64,000 bases of DNA. Origin: Brachionus manjavacas. Lineage: Eukaryota; Rotifera; Eurotatoria; Ploima; Brachionidae. The notes under the pieces were generated by a model. That model was not told the origin of the DNA, searched no databases, and worked only from the letters and a program-made list of their open reading frames with translations. This document shows positions 33,225-45,533 of the stretch, piece by piece (position 1 is the stretch's first letter; the number at the start of each line of letters is the position of its first letter). The position numbers and the translations under genes were made by a program. The DNA lies in contig JAHQIY010000002.1 in assembly GCA_019054805.1 (NCBI GenBank), positions 8,928,001-8,992,000 on the forward strand. Reading direction: 5' to 3'.

Positions 33225-35093
33225 ACCGAACATTGTTAATTTGATAAAAGAACGCAGGAAAGTAAGAAGAAACTACCAGAAAACTCGCTGTCAAAAGCTT
33301 AAGCAAAAATTTAATCAACTAACATTTGAGCTTCTTTAAAAAAATTCTGGAATCAAAATAGGTTTGATTTTATTGAGAAGATGGGAAAAAACCCAATGAC
33401 AAGTAGACCTTTTTGGAAAAAAATAAATAAATTTAGAACAAAAAAAGGATCAAATTTAATTCCTAAATTGATTTTAAATGAAAGGGAATTCAAAACTAAT
33501 GAAGAAAAGGGAAAATGCTTCGGAGAACTCTTATCTTCAATATTTAGTCCTAATTCTGATTTAATTAATACTGAGAAAGATATCAAAATACTAAATATAA
33601 CTCTGTTTTCTTTAGGAATAACATAACCAGTCTAATTTTAATGATCCAATTTGCTTAAATGAATTAATTTTGGCTTTAAAGAGATTAAAAAATGAAGCGG
33701 CATCAGGACCTGACCAAAATCATAATTTAATGTTAAAAAACTTACCTAGAAATTCATTAATAGAAATCATAGAACTTTTTAATTCATCTCTTCGAGCAGG
33801 TTGAGTCCCGAAAGCGTGGAAAACATCGTACATTACTATGATTCAAAAAAAGGCCTCTACTTTACAAGATCCTTTAAATTATAGACCAATTAGTATGACG
33901 AGTTGTTTAGGAAAGCTACTGGAACGCATAGTATATTCAAGATTATACAATTATCTGGAACAAAATTCACTCCTTATCCGGGAGCAATCTGGATTTAGGA
34001 AACACAGACGAAGATAAGAGAATCTTTTCTTTTTAATTCAAAAAATTGTGGAATCATTTAATAGAAAAAAAAGAGTTTGCGGCCTTTTTTTTTGATATTT
34101 CTAAAGCCTTTGATAGGGTTTGGCATGAAGGTTTACTTTTTAAATTGATTAAAATAAATCCACCTCATTACTTGACTAACTGGATAAAATCCTTTTTAGA
34201 CTCTAGGACATTAAAGGTAAATGTGAATGACCATTTGAGCGAAGAATATCAAATAACTGCAGGTGTTCCTCAAGGCTCAGTAATTAGTCCTCTTTTATTT
34301 AGTATATACATTAATGACATCCCTAAACGAAACAAAATAAATAATGAATACTCTCTTCTTTTCGCAGATGATCTAGTTACATTCTTCATTTATAGCAAAA
34401 AGGGGAACTTAAAAAATAAGATTAATAAATACACCAACGAACTAGAACAATGGCTTATTAAATGGAAAATGAAGGTATCAGTTGAAAAGTCGTGTTCAGT
34501 AGTCTTTTCTTGGTACAAAAAAGAGGGTGATAATCTAAACTTAAAAATTTATGGAAACAGAATAGTGAGCCAAAAAGAAATCAAATTTCTTGGTATTAAA
34601 TTTGATTCTAAGTTAAATTTTAATATACTGGTAGACGAAATTAAAGAACGCTGCAATAAAAGGCTAAATATTATTAAGATATTGTCAAACAAAAAATGGG
34701 GTCTTAATCAAAACACACTAGTAAATCTATATAAATCTTTAGTCGGATCAATTTTAGACTATTCTTTTCCTTGCTTGAATTCATTTTCAGAAAATAATAT
34801 CAAAAAACTACAAGCAATTCAGAATACAGCAGTCAGATCTATTCTTAAGTAAAATTTTATACTCCCTCCAACATCGTACATCATGAGGCTTTTAATAAAC
34901 TAAAATTCTAAACAGTCTCGAATCTGCTTTTTGAATTGAGTGAGAGATATGTTGGGACAGGACTGAGTCATTCTATATCATTGGTTGTAAGACTGGTGAA
35001 GGAATACAAAGAAGGTTTCGAATCAATATATATTGAATACCCAACTCCATTGTGTAATTGCTACCTTACTATTTCTTCTTTTTTTACTGAAAC
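33225..35093 (+). pseudogene. LINE reverse transcriptase (stop at 34015, frameshifts)
   Basis: Pieces 33381-33626, 33650-34016 and 34046-34852 carry the RT motifs, including SKAFDRVWHEG, AGVPQGSVISPLLF and LLFADDL. A TAA follows KHRRR at 34015, at the same codon as in the 59-kb copy. Further frameshifts lie near 34085 and 34850. The C-terminal TPLCNC motif is present near 35045. Confidence 0.8.
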
Positions 35094-35520
35094 TTGAACT
35101 TTTTTTAACATGTGCCACATGTAACAATCTATTCCAATTTATGTTTTCTTAACTTTCATTTATTTAGCTTATTTACTTTATTTTGATTCTTTTTATTTTA
35201 ATCTCTTTTTTATTAACTTTAATTTTTTATTTTATTTTATTTTTATTTTTTTTTATTTTTTAACTTATTCTGAAGGAGCTCTAGCTTGGTACAGAAAACA
35301 TATAAATAAATGATAAAAAAATAAATATTTTTTTCGAATAAATTTTAGCCTACTCAAAAAATTTGTTTTATAAATATTTTTTCCTTGATATTCTTTCCTA
35401 AATATTATTTATACCTTAATTGTAAAATCAAATATATTATCATTATGTAAAATTATAATATAAAATAGTAAATTAAAGCCAAAATTATAGTGAAAAATTA
35501 CAACCTTTTCCTTCTTCAAA

Positions 35521-36030
35521 TCAAATTTTGCATATAGAAGTGACCACATATTCTTCTAAGCAAAAGCTACAAGCGACTCGTTCCCATAAACTCCAGAAAA
35601 GACATGATTTGTGCTGATTACATTTCTTTATTTGACACTCTCTTCTTTCATCCAACCTTGTCTTTTTAGAAAAACCTGGAGTTGATGCTGATTGATTATT
35701 TGTTGGACGCTTTCTAGAAGGTGTCGCCGGATTATTTGGGTTAGAAGGTTGAGCTTTAGTTTGAATTACTTGATCTAAAATTTCTTGTCCTAGACTAATC
35801 AAAAACAATCTTCTGAAAATTTTACTTTTGTTGCATTCTTTGTGCAGTACCCAGTTATATATTGCAGTCATATTCAACAAATTAAAAATACAAGAACTGG
35901 TCAACATCTTGTTTCAAATTTTACCAAGTAAGTTTTCGTCATATTATTGACCATATCAACTCCAAATTTTGTTTTATTGTAGGTATTGATAATGTTTGGC
36001 AAATTCTTTTCGTTGTTACGTTCTCATGAA
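35521..36030 (-). pseudogene. piggyBac 2 transposase, C-terminal part
   Basis: Frame 35907-35521 aligns with the complete transposase: NLLNMTAIYNWVLHKE versus its NILNIAVINSWVLYKE, and a Cys-rich tail (CQIKKCNQHKSC). Upstream to 36030, in shifted frames, come the equivalents of the third catalytic Asp region and of the HERVT segment. Many breaks. Confidence 0.8.
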
Positions 36031-36044
36031 AATTGGATAATTAT

Positions 36045-36115
36045 TATTTTTATTTATTCATAAAATTACGCCAGATTCGGCGATGTAAAAAAAATAAAAT
36101 AAAATTGAATACAAA
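36045..36115 (-). repeat. LINE 3' tail inserted in piggyBac 2 (minus strand)
   Basis: Hairpin CGCC-GAATCT-GGCG (36069-36082, read on minus) with a TAAATAAA tail, the same type as at 11705 and 53010. It separates the C-terminal and central transposase pieces. Confidence 0.55.
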
Positions 36116-36212
36116 GGAAGGTAGTTATGTACTTTTTGTTTTCCTTTTTTAAATTTACAATTATGTTTAAGAAATTAAAATATTAAAATAGATTTCCATT
36201 TTTTACATAAAA

Positions 36213-37138
36213 ACCACAAAAGATTTAATTTTAAATAAAATATTCAAAGATTGAGATTAACAAAAAAATAAATAAAACCTTTTTTAAATGTCTTAGGTAA
36301 GTATTTTTTTAATTTTATTTATCTTTTTGAGATAAGCTTGAGCAATCAAACACAATCACAGCACAATTAAACGGAAGAACAGTTGAACAGCGTTGTATTC
36401 GGCATCAATCCGAGTTGTTGATAATAACACAAGATTTTTTTCCGGTCGACATTGGTAAATAGTCATTGTACAGCCTTTTTTGTTTTCATAAAAAAGTGAC
36501 TCATGTTGCTGCTGAGTTTTGACTAGAGATGGTTACTCTTTTTTATTTTTTCGAATTGTCCAAATTAATGTTGTTTTTTTAACCAAATTTCCAACGAGAG
36601 ACAAACTGGTAAAGAAATTTTCACAAGTAACATAACGCAATGACCTTTATTTTGTTACGGCTCTATCAATTTTTCAACTACGTTTTCACCAACGAGTTTA
36701 TTAATAGATCGTTCCGAATCTTTTCCAAGTTATGGAAAACAATTTGGAATATATTTTGTAACAATTTCAACAATCAACCAGAACTTGATACCGAATTTAA
36801 CAGGCTTACTTGGAATGTATTGAATGAACGATTATCTATATTTCGACGCCAATAATTAAAAGTCGGGGTTTATGGACAAAAAACACCACGATAAAAAAGA
36901 ACTCATCTAATTTTTAAATAGATATCTTTTTAATTGAATGTTTTTCCAAAATTTTGAAATAAATTTTTTTGAAAAAATAAAAAAAGTTCAATATTTCGTA
37001 CCGTTTAAAACAAAAATATTTTTTAAATTTTGGAAAAACAGTCAATTTTTACAGTTTTCCTACCAAAAACCTAATTTTTTTGGACGCAAGCGTTTTGGAG
37101 CGAATTTACCAGAGTTGTTTAAGTTTAGAGTTTTTAAA
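36213..37138. repeat. ~930-bp flank, copy 1 of 3 (carries piggyBac 2 centre)
   Basis: Starts ACCACAAAAGATTT and ends GAGTTTTTAAA. The minus strand at 36360-36860 encodes, with breaks, the central piggyBac transposase (IPSKPVKFGIKFWLIV, NVVEKLIEP). 36938-37050 is a palindrome (TTGAATGTTTTTCC...GGAAAAACAGTCAA). Copies 2 and 3 at 40274 and 44338 are nearly identical, differing mainly in T-run lengths. Copies 2 and 3 share variants that copy 1 lacks. Confidence 0.9.
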
Positions 37139-40100
37139 TAATAAAGATTATAGTTGTTCGGGTGGTATAGCCGTAGGTGAGAGCTCGATGGATCGCCCAA
37201 ATCCTGTTTATTCAAAAATATCGTTGTCGTCTCGGTCTCATCTGTCTAACAACAATTACCCGTCTAGTCTGATAAATCAATCGATACCATATCTTACCTC
37301 AACTACTGCCTTGCCGCACAACGTAAATTCTGAACTTAAGTGCATCTACACCAATGCCACCTCGCTCAGATGCAACATTAAGCGAGCAGATCTCGAGCTT
37401 AGAGCTAAAGAGGTCGATGTCATATTCGTCACAGAGACTTGGTTTAAAGACACATCAACCGTCTCTTTCGACTTCTTTAAGCATTTTAGGCGAGATCGTG
37501 GTAGTCAAGGTGGCGGGGTCATTATTTACGTCAAAGACTCGCTGCTATCATCAGAGATTAGCGATAGCATCCTACGTCGAACTCTTGTTCCCCTGACTGG
37601 TAATGTTGAGCAAGTTTGGTGTGAAATATCGAGACATCAAGACGAAAAAAAAGTCCTCATCGGTTGCATATACCGTCCGCCCTTAAATGCTCGCACGTTA
37701 GAAGACAAGGTAAAATACACCGACAATGCTGCGGCTATTAACAGATCGATTGCAGTATCAGCTAGGGCAGTAGAGAATGGTTTGTACAGCGGCTTGTGTG
37801 TGACTGGAGACTTCAATTTTCCCGACATCAAGTGGACCGATGATTTTGTCATGAATCAGGGGAAAGATAATGGGTTATCTGGAAAATTTCTTGACACGCT
37901 CGAGAACTTCTCACTTCATCAAGCCGTGCGAAATCCTACGTTCTTTCCGGCCAACAGCAATCCGGTAAACATTCTTGACCTAGTAATCGGTGACAGGCCA
38001 GAAAGAATCGATATACACATGATCGGTGCTCCATTAGGTAAGGCTCGGCAGGCCCATGCGGTAGTCGAGTTCGTGCTACACCTAAACTCGTCAAAAACCT
38101 CGGAATACGGATCGACACGGTTTAACTACACCAAAGGTAAGTACTCAGAGTTGCGCATGGCTCTCAGTCTCATCAACTGGGAAGTTGAACTTGACACTCA
38201 TAATATAAATGAAGCCTATGATCGATTCATTCAAATATATAATTGCCTTTGTAGTAAACACATTCCCAAGAGCAGAAATACTGTGCGCAACTTCAAACTT
38301 CCTGGATGACGAGCGAATTAGTGAAGCTAAATAACAAGAGAAAGCGTCTTTTCGTCCACAATTCGCGTACAAACTGGAGCTCAGCGTCTAATGTTCGGAT
38401 CTATAGGCGAACTTTAAAAAAGATGACATATAAAATCAAAGCCGCCATCATTTCTTTCGAGCGTCGCATAGCTTTTAGCAAGAACCAGAAGCAACTCTTC
38501 TCGTACATACGCCGACGAAGCTCAGTTAATACAAGCATAGTTGTCCTGACGACAGCTGACCGAACTATAACTGAGCCATGTGACATCGCCGATCACCTAA
38601 ATTGTCAGTTTGCATCGGTATTCCAAGTTGAGACAGATTTTGATCCTGAGTACACTCCTTCAACAATACCTCCGATTGAGAAGCTTGTTATTAGCGAACA
38701 AATGATCGTAAACAAACTTACCAAGCTAGATACATCAAAATCGATTGGCGTGGATGGAATTCACCCCCGCGTTCTTAAGGAGTGTGCTGCAGAAATCTCT
38801 CGACCACTTGCTCTCATCTTTAAATTGTCCCTCACTACCTCATCTCTTCCTGCAATATGGAAATTGGCCAATGTCACTCCGGTTTTTAAGAAAGGTAGTC
38901 GTGTCGATTCGTCCAACTATCGTCCAATTTCATTGACGTCAGTAGTCTGCAGAATAATGGAATCCCTTGTCCGTGACTCAATAATGTCTCACTTATGCTC
39001 AAACAGTTTACTTGCACCGCAACAGCATGGGTTTGTTCCAAAGAAAGCCTGTAGCACCAACCTTATTGAGACTGTTGACGTAGTTACATCGGCAATGAAG
39101 AATAAGAAGCCAGTTGATATTATATTCTTCGATTTTGCCAAAGCTTTCGACAAGGTGCCTCATGGCAGGTTGATAAAAAAGCTAAGTACTGTTGGCATCC
39201 AAGGTCAAATTCTCGACTGGATAAAAGATTTCCTGGAGGTCAGGAAGCAGCGTGTGGTTCTAGGTCCGCACGCTTCAAATTGGAAAGATGTCACTTCGGG
39301 TGTACCTCAAGGTAGTGTGTTAGGTCCAATTCTCTTCGCAATCTTCATCAATGACCTACCAAGCCACTTGATACACACAAGCAAGCTTTTTGCCGATGAT
39401 CTAAAAATAATAGCGCAGGTGGAATCCGAGGAGGCGGTGAATAGTCTTCAAGCTGATTTGGACACAGTGGCTGAATGGTGTTGGACTTGGTTGATGGAAG
39501 CAAACGAGTCTAAAATTAAGGTTATGAATATCGGTAGCAACAAGCATGTAGCAGAAACCAGGTCTTATACGCTAAAAAAGAAGGATGGCTCTCGCATTTT
39601 GCTTCAAAACACATCGGAAGAACGCGACCTGGGCATCATTCTCACGCCTAATTTTAAGTTCAGCTCACAGTCCGCTCATGCCGCATCAAAAGCTAACGAA
39701 ATTCTAGGAATGTTAAAAAACACATTCGTTTCTAGGGATGTAGAACTATGGGCCTCACTCTATCGCACCTACATTCGTCCGCATCTGGAGTTTTCAGTGT
39801 CGGCTTGGAACCCGTACCTCAGGAAGGATATAAATACCCTTGAAAAAGTTCAGAGGAGAGTAACGAGAGTCCCCACTGCCTTGAAAGGCATGGAGTACGA
39901 GAACAGACTTGAGAGGATGGGTCTTACATCTTTGGAGACAAGACGACAACGTGGTGACTTAATTCAACTATACAAAGTCAGCAGAGGCAAAGATGACATA
40001 ACGTGGCACAACGAGCCAAATTGGTCGGCTCCGAGAGACACGAAGAGAAGTCAACTACGGCGTGAGATCGTGGCATCTTGTCAGCAAAGACACAACTTCT

Positions 40101-40273
40101 TCATCAATCGAATAGCTAATGAATGGAACGAACTGCCAGACGACATAGTCGCAACTGAGACCGTGGACTCCTTTAAAATCAAATACGACCATTATCAATT
40201 AAGACGACCGCTTTGAGGGGCATCCCTGCGAGTAATCTCGCCACGCGGTCTTACTACTACTACTACTACTACT
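37139..40273 (+). mobile_element. CR1/L2-type LINE, copy 1
   Basis: About 3.1 kb, GC-richer than its surroundings, with a single EN-RT ORF, 3' hairpin GCGAG-TAAT-CTCGC (40228-40241) and a (TAC)n tail (40251-40273). Head-to-tail with copy 2 at 41203-44337, separated by flank copy 2. Confidence 0.9.
37188..40216 (+). pseudogene. LINE EN-RT polyprotein, copy 1, frameshift near 38304
   Basis: From ATG 37188, about 1009 codons. APE-type endonuclease: CIYTNATSLRCNIKRADLE, VTETWF (catalytic Glu), QGGGVIIYVKD, CIYRPP, GDFNFPDI. RT: NYRPISLTSVVCR, QHGFVPKKACSTN, FDFAKAFDKVPHG, SGVPQGSVLGPILF, KLFADDLK (FADD). A C-terminal domain with LERMGLTSLETRRQRGDL follows. A one-base deletion in a C-run (about 38304) shifts frame between EN and RT. 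Copy 2 is intact there. There is no ORF1. This copy looks very young. Confidence 0.9.
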
Positions 40274-40276
40274 ACC
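40251..40276. repeat. (TAC)n tail of LINE copy 1
   Basis: Eight TAC units ending the LINE. The same run ends copy 2 at about 44315-44340. CR1/L2 elements typically end in short tandem repeats. Confidence 0.9.
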
Positions 40277-41202
40277 ACAAAAGATTTAATTTTAAATAAA
40301 ATATTCAAAGATTGAGATTAACAAAAAAATAAATAAAACCTTTTTTAAATGTCTTAGGTAAGTATTTTTTTAATTTTATTTATCTTTTTGAGATAAGCTT
40401 GAGCAATCAAACACAATCACAGCACAATTAAACGGAAGAACAGTTGAACAGCGTTGTATTCGGCATCAATCCGAGTTGTTGATAATAACACAAGATTTTT
40501 TTCCGGTCGACATTGGTAAATAGTCATTGTACAGCCTTTTTTGTTTTCATAAAAAAGTGACTCATGTTGCTGCTGAGTTTTGACTAGAGATGGTTACTCT
40601 TTTTTATTTTTTCGAATTGTCCAAATTAATGTTGTTTTTTTAACCAAATTTCCAACGAGAGACAAACTGGTAAAGAAATTTTCACAAGTAACATAACGCA
40701 ATGACCTTTATTTTGTTACGGCTCTATCAATTTTTCAACTACGTTTTCACCAACGAGTTTATTAATAGATCGTTCCGAATCTTTTCCAAGTTATGGAAAA
40801 CAATTTGGAATATATTTTGTAACAATTTCAACAATCAACCAGAACTTGATACCGAATTTAACAGGCTTACTTGGAATGTATTGAATGAACGATTATCTAT
40901 ATTTCGACGCCAATAATTAAAAGTCGGGGTTTATGGACAAAAAACACCACGATAAAAAAGAACTCATCTAATTTTTAAATAGATATCTTTTTTTAATTGA
41001 ATGTTTTTCCAAAATTTTGAAATAAATTTTTTTGAAAAAATAAAAAAAGTTCAATATTTCGTACCGTTTAAAACAAAAATATTTTTTTTAAATTTTGGAA
41101 AAACAGTCAATTTTTACAGTTTTCCTACCAAAAACCTAATTTTTTTGGACGCAAGCGTTTTGGAGCGAATTTACCAGAGTTGTTTAAGTTTAGAGTTTTT
41201 AA
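40274..41202. repeat. ~930-bp flank, copy 2 of 3
   Basis: Near-identical to 36213-37138, between the two LINE copies. Contains the same piggyBac 2 centre fragment (minus strand) and palindrome. Confidence 0.9.
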
Positions 41203-44200
41203 ATAATAAAGATTATAGTTGTTCGGGTGGTATAGCCGTAGGTGAGAGCTCGATGGATCGCCCAAATCCTGTTTATTCAAAAATATCGTTGTCGTCTCGG
41301 TCTCGTCTGTCTAACAACAATTACCCGTCTAGTCTGATAAATCAATCGATACCATATCTTACCTCAACTACTGCCTTGCCGCACAACGTAAATTCTGAAC
41401 TTAAGTGCATCTACACCAATGCCACCTCGCTCAGATGCAACATTAAGCGAGCAGATCTCGAGCTTAGAGCTAAAGAGGTCGATGTCATATTCGTCACAGA
41501 GACTTGGTTTAAAGACACATCAACCGTCTCTTTCGACTTCTTTAAGCATTTTAGGCGAGATCGTGGTAGTCAAGGTGGCGGGGTCATTATTTACGTCAAA
41601 GACTCGCTGCTATCATCAGAGATTAGCGATAGCATCCTACGTCGAACTCTTGTTCCCCTGACTGGTAATGTTGAGCAAGTTTGGTGTGAAATATCGAGAC
41701 ATCAAGACGAAAAAAGTCCTCATCGGTTGCATATACCGTCCGCCCTTAAATGCTCGCACGTTAGAAGACAAGGTAAAATACACCGACAATGCTGCGGCTA
41801 TTAACAGATCGATTGCAGTATCAGCTAGGGCAGTAGAGAATGGTTTGTACAGCGGCTTGTGTGTGACTGGAGACTTCAATTTTCCCGACATCAAGTGGAC
41901 CGATGATTTTGTCATGAATCAGGGGAAAGATAATGGGTTATCTGGAAAATTTCTTGACACGCTCGAGAACTTCTCACTTCATCAAGCCGTGCGAAATCCT
42001 ACGTTCTTTCCGGCCAACAGCAATCCGGTAAACATTCTTGACCTAGTAATCGGTGACAGGCCAGAAAGAATCGATATACACATGATCGGTGCTCCATTAG
42101 GTAAGGCTCGGCAGGCCCATGCGGTAGTCGAGTTCGTGCTACACCTAAACTCGTCAAAAACCTCGGAATACGGATCGACACGGTTTAACTACACCAAAGG
42201 TAAGTACTCAGAGTTGCGCATGGCTCTCAGTCTCATCAACTGGGAAGTTGAACTTGACACTCATAATATAAATGAAGCCTATGATCGATTCATTCAAATA
42301 TATAATTGCCTTTGTAGTAAACACATTCCCAAGAGCAGAAATACTGTGCGCAACTTCAAACTTCCCTGGATGACGAGCGAATTAGTGAAGCTAAATAACA
42401 AGAGAAAGCGTCTTTTCGTCCACAATTCGCGTACAAACTGGAGCTCAGCGTCTAATGTTCGGATCTATAGGCGAACTTTAAAAAAGATGACATATAAAAT
42501 CAAAGCCGCCATCATTTCTTTCGAGCGTCGCATAGCTTTTAGCAAGAACCAGAAGCAACTCTTCTCGTACATACGCCGACGAAGCTCAGTTAATACAAGC
42601 ATAGTTGTCCTGACGACAGCTGACCGAACTATAACTGAGCCATGTGACATCGCCGATCACCTAAATTGTCAGTTTGCATCGGTATTCCAAGTTGAGACAG
42701 ATTTTGATCCTGAGTACACTCCTTCAACAATACCTCCGATTGAGAAGCTTGTTATTAGCGAACAAATGATCGTAAACAAACTTACCAAGCTAGATACATC
42801 AAAATCGATTGGCGTGGATGGAATTCACCCCCGCGTTCTTAAGGAGTGTGCTGCAGAAATCTCTCGACCACTTGCTCTCATCTTTAAATTGTCCCTCACT
42901 ACCTCATCTCTTCCTGCAATATGGAAATTGGCCAATGTCACTCCGGTTTTTAAGAAAGGTAGTCGTGTCGATTCGTCCAACTATCGTCCAATTTCATTGA
43001 CGTCAGTAGTCTGCAGAATAATGGAATCCCTTGTCCGTGACTCAATAATGTCTCACTTATGCTCAAACAGTTTACTTGCACCGCAACAGCATGGGTTTGT
43101 TCCAAAGAAAGCCTGTAGCACCAACCTTATTGAGACTGTTGACGTAGTTACATCGGCAATGAAGAATAAGAAGCCAGTTGATATTATATTCTTCGATTTT
43201 GCCAAAGCTTTCGACAAGGTGCCTCATGGCAGGTTGATAAAAAAGCTAAGTACTGTTGGCATCCAAGGTCAAATTCTCGACTGGATAAAAGATTTCCTGG
43301 AGGTCAGGAAGCAGCGTGTGGTTCTAGGTCCGCACGCTTCAAATTGGAAAGATGTCACTTCGGGTGTACCTCAAGGTAGTGTGTTAGGTCCAATTCTCTT
43401 CGCAATCTTCATCAATGACCTACCAAGCCACTTGATACACACAAGCAAGCTTTTTGCCGATGATCTAAAAATAATAGCGCAGGTGGAATCCGAGGAGGCG
43501 GTGAATAGTCTTCAAGCTGATTTGGACACAGTGGCTGAATGGTGTTGGACTTGGTTGATGGAAGCAAACGAGTCTAAAATTAAGGTTATGAATATCGGTA
43601 GCAACAAGCATGTAGCAGAAACCAGGTCTTATACGCTAAAAAAGAAGGATGGCTCTCGCATTTTGCTTCAAAACACATCGGAAGAACGCGACCTGGGCAT
43701 CATTCTCACGCCTAATTTTAAGTTCAGCTCACAGTCCGCTCATGCCGCATCAAAAGCTAACGAAATTCTAGGAATGTTAAAAAACACATTCGTTTCTAGG
43801 GATGTAGAACTATGGGCCTCACTCTATCGCACCTACATTCGTCCGCATCTGGAGTTTTCAGTGTCGGCTTGGAACCCGTACCTCAGGAAGGATATAAATA
43901 CCCTTGAAAAAGTTCAGAGGAGAGTAACGAGAGTCCCCACTGCCTTGAAAGGCATGGAGTACGAGAACAGACTTGAGAGGATGGGTCTTACATCTTTGGA
44001 GACAAGACGACAACGTGGTGACTTAATTCAACTATACAAAGTCAGCAGAGGCAAAGATGACATAACGTGGCACAACGAGCCAAATTGGTCGGCTCCGAGA
44101 GACACGAAGAGAAGTCAACTACGGCGTGAGATCGTGGCATCTTGTCAGCAAAGACACAACTTCTTCATCAATCGAATAGCTAATGAATGGAACGAACTGC

Positions 44201-44337
44201 CAGACGACATAGTCGCAACTGAGACCGTGGACTCCTTTAAAATCAAATACGACCATTATCAATTAAGACGACCGCTTTGAGGGGCATCCCTGCGAGTAAT
44301 CTCGCCACGCGGTCTTACTACTACTACTACTACTACT
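41203..44337 (+). mobile_element. CR1/L2-type LINE, copy 2
   Basis: Near-identical to copy 1, offset 4064 bp, ending in the same hairpin and (TAC)n tail. Confidence 0.9.
41253..44280 (+). pseudogene. LINE EN-RT polyprotein, copy 2, frameshift near 41708
   Basis: Same domain order as copy 1. Two A are missing from an A-run near 41708 (six instead of eight), which breaks the endonuclease. From 41668 onward 870 codons are open through endonuclease C-terminus, RT (FADD) and the C-terminal domain to the TGA at 44280. Confidence 0.9.
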
Positions 44338-45267
44338 ACCACAAAAGATTTAATTTTAAATAAAATATTCAAAGATTGAGATTAACAAAAAAATAAATAA
44401 AACCTTTTTTAAATGTCTTAGGTAAGTATTTTTTTAATTTTATTTATCTTTTTGAGATAAGCTTGAGCAATCAAACACAATCACAGCACAATTAAACGGA
44501 AGAACAGTTGAACAGCGTTGTATTCGGCATCAATCCGAGTTGTTGATAATAACACAAGATTTTTTTCCGGTCGACATTGGTAAATAGTCATTGTACAGCC
44601 TTTTTTGTTTTCATAAAAAAGTGACTCATGTTGCTGCTGAGTTTTGACTAGAGATGGTTACTCTTTTTTATTTTTTCGAATTGTCCAAATTAATGTTGTT
44701 TTTTTAACCAAATTTCCAACGAGAGACAAACTGGTAAAGAAATTTTCACAAGTAACATAACGCAATGACCTTTATTTTGATACGGCTCTATCAATTTTTC
44801 AACTACGTTTTCACCAACGAGTTTATTAATAGATCGTTCCGAATCTTTTCCAAGTTATGGAAAACAATTTGGAATATATTTTGTAACAATTTCAACAATC
44901 AACCAGAACTTGATACCGAATTTAACAGGCTTACTTGGAATGTATTGAATGAACGATTATCTATATTTCGACGCCAATAATTAAAAGTCGGGGTTTATGG
45001 ACAAAAAACACCACGATAAAAAAGAACTCATCTAATTTTTAAATAGATATCTTTTTTTAATTGAATGTTTTTCCAAAATTTTGAAATAAATTTTTTTGAA
45101 AAAATAAAAAAAGTTCAATATTTCGTACCGTTTAAAACAAAAATATTTTTTTTAAATTTTGGAAAAACAGTCAATTTTTACAGTTTTCCTACCAAAAACC
45201 TAATTTTTTTGGACGCAAGCGTTTTGGAGCGAATTTACCAGAGTTGTTTAAGTTTAGAGTTTTTAAA
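44338..45267. repeat. ~930-bp flank, copy 3 of 3
   Basis: As copies 1 and 2, but followed by A-rich unique sequence instead of a LINE. Sequence identity stops exactly where the LINE begins in the other copies. Confidence 0.9.
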
Positions 45268-45336
45268 AAAAAAATAATTTTTAAGTCCCGAATTTGACTT
45301 TTTTTTTAATTACTTGGGACTTTTTAACAACTCTGG
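45238..45336. repeat. Palindrome CCAGAGTTGTT...AACAACTCTGG
   Basis: A 99-bp imperfect palindrome whose left half is the end of flank copy 3 and whose right half lies in the following unique sequence. The left half alone also ends flank copies 1 and 2, where the LINE follows. A related CAGAGTTGTTTAAAACTC lies at 46373. Confidence 0.7.
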
Positions 45337-45533
45337 ATTTTACTAAAAATTACGTAATTTAGTCGATTTTGGACCTTTTATGAAAGCACTGTATAACAGA
45401 ATAATCGGCAATTTTCTTAATTGCCCAACTTGAAACAATCCTCCTGATAATAAAAAAATATTATTAGTCTTTTTACTGGATTAAATAAATCCAAATCAAA
45501 TCTTAATTTTTTTAATTTGTGATATTAAAATTA

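Larger units (their letters stand above)
31816..35335 (+). mobile_element. Jockey-like LINE, ORF1 N-terminus deleted, inserted in piggyBac 2
   Basis: The first ~68 bp (31816-31881) match the 5' end of the 58186 copy, then jump to the acidic ORF1 tail, skipping the RRM part. EN and RT follow with stops. The 3' end has hairpin GAGC-TCTA-GCTT at 35276-35287 and an AAATA tail. The RT half is nearly identical to the 58-60 kb copy, so both are recent. Confidence 0.85.

Noticed and set aside
45268..45340. Right end of piggyBac 2 next to flank copy 3
   Set aside because: GTCCC-containing palindromic sequence looked promising but lacks the CGGGC...AGTG-TTAA order of the known end.
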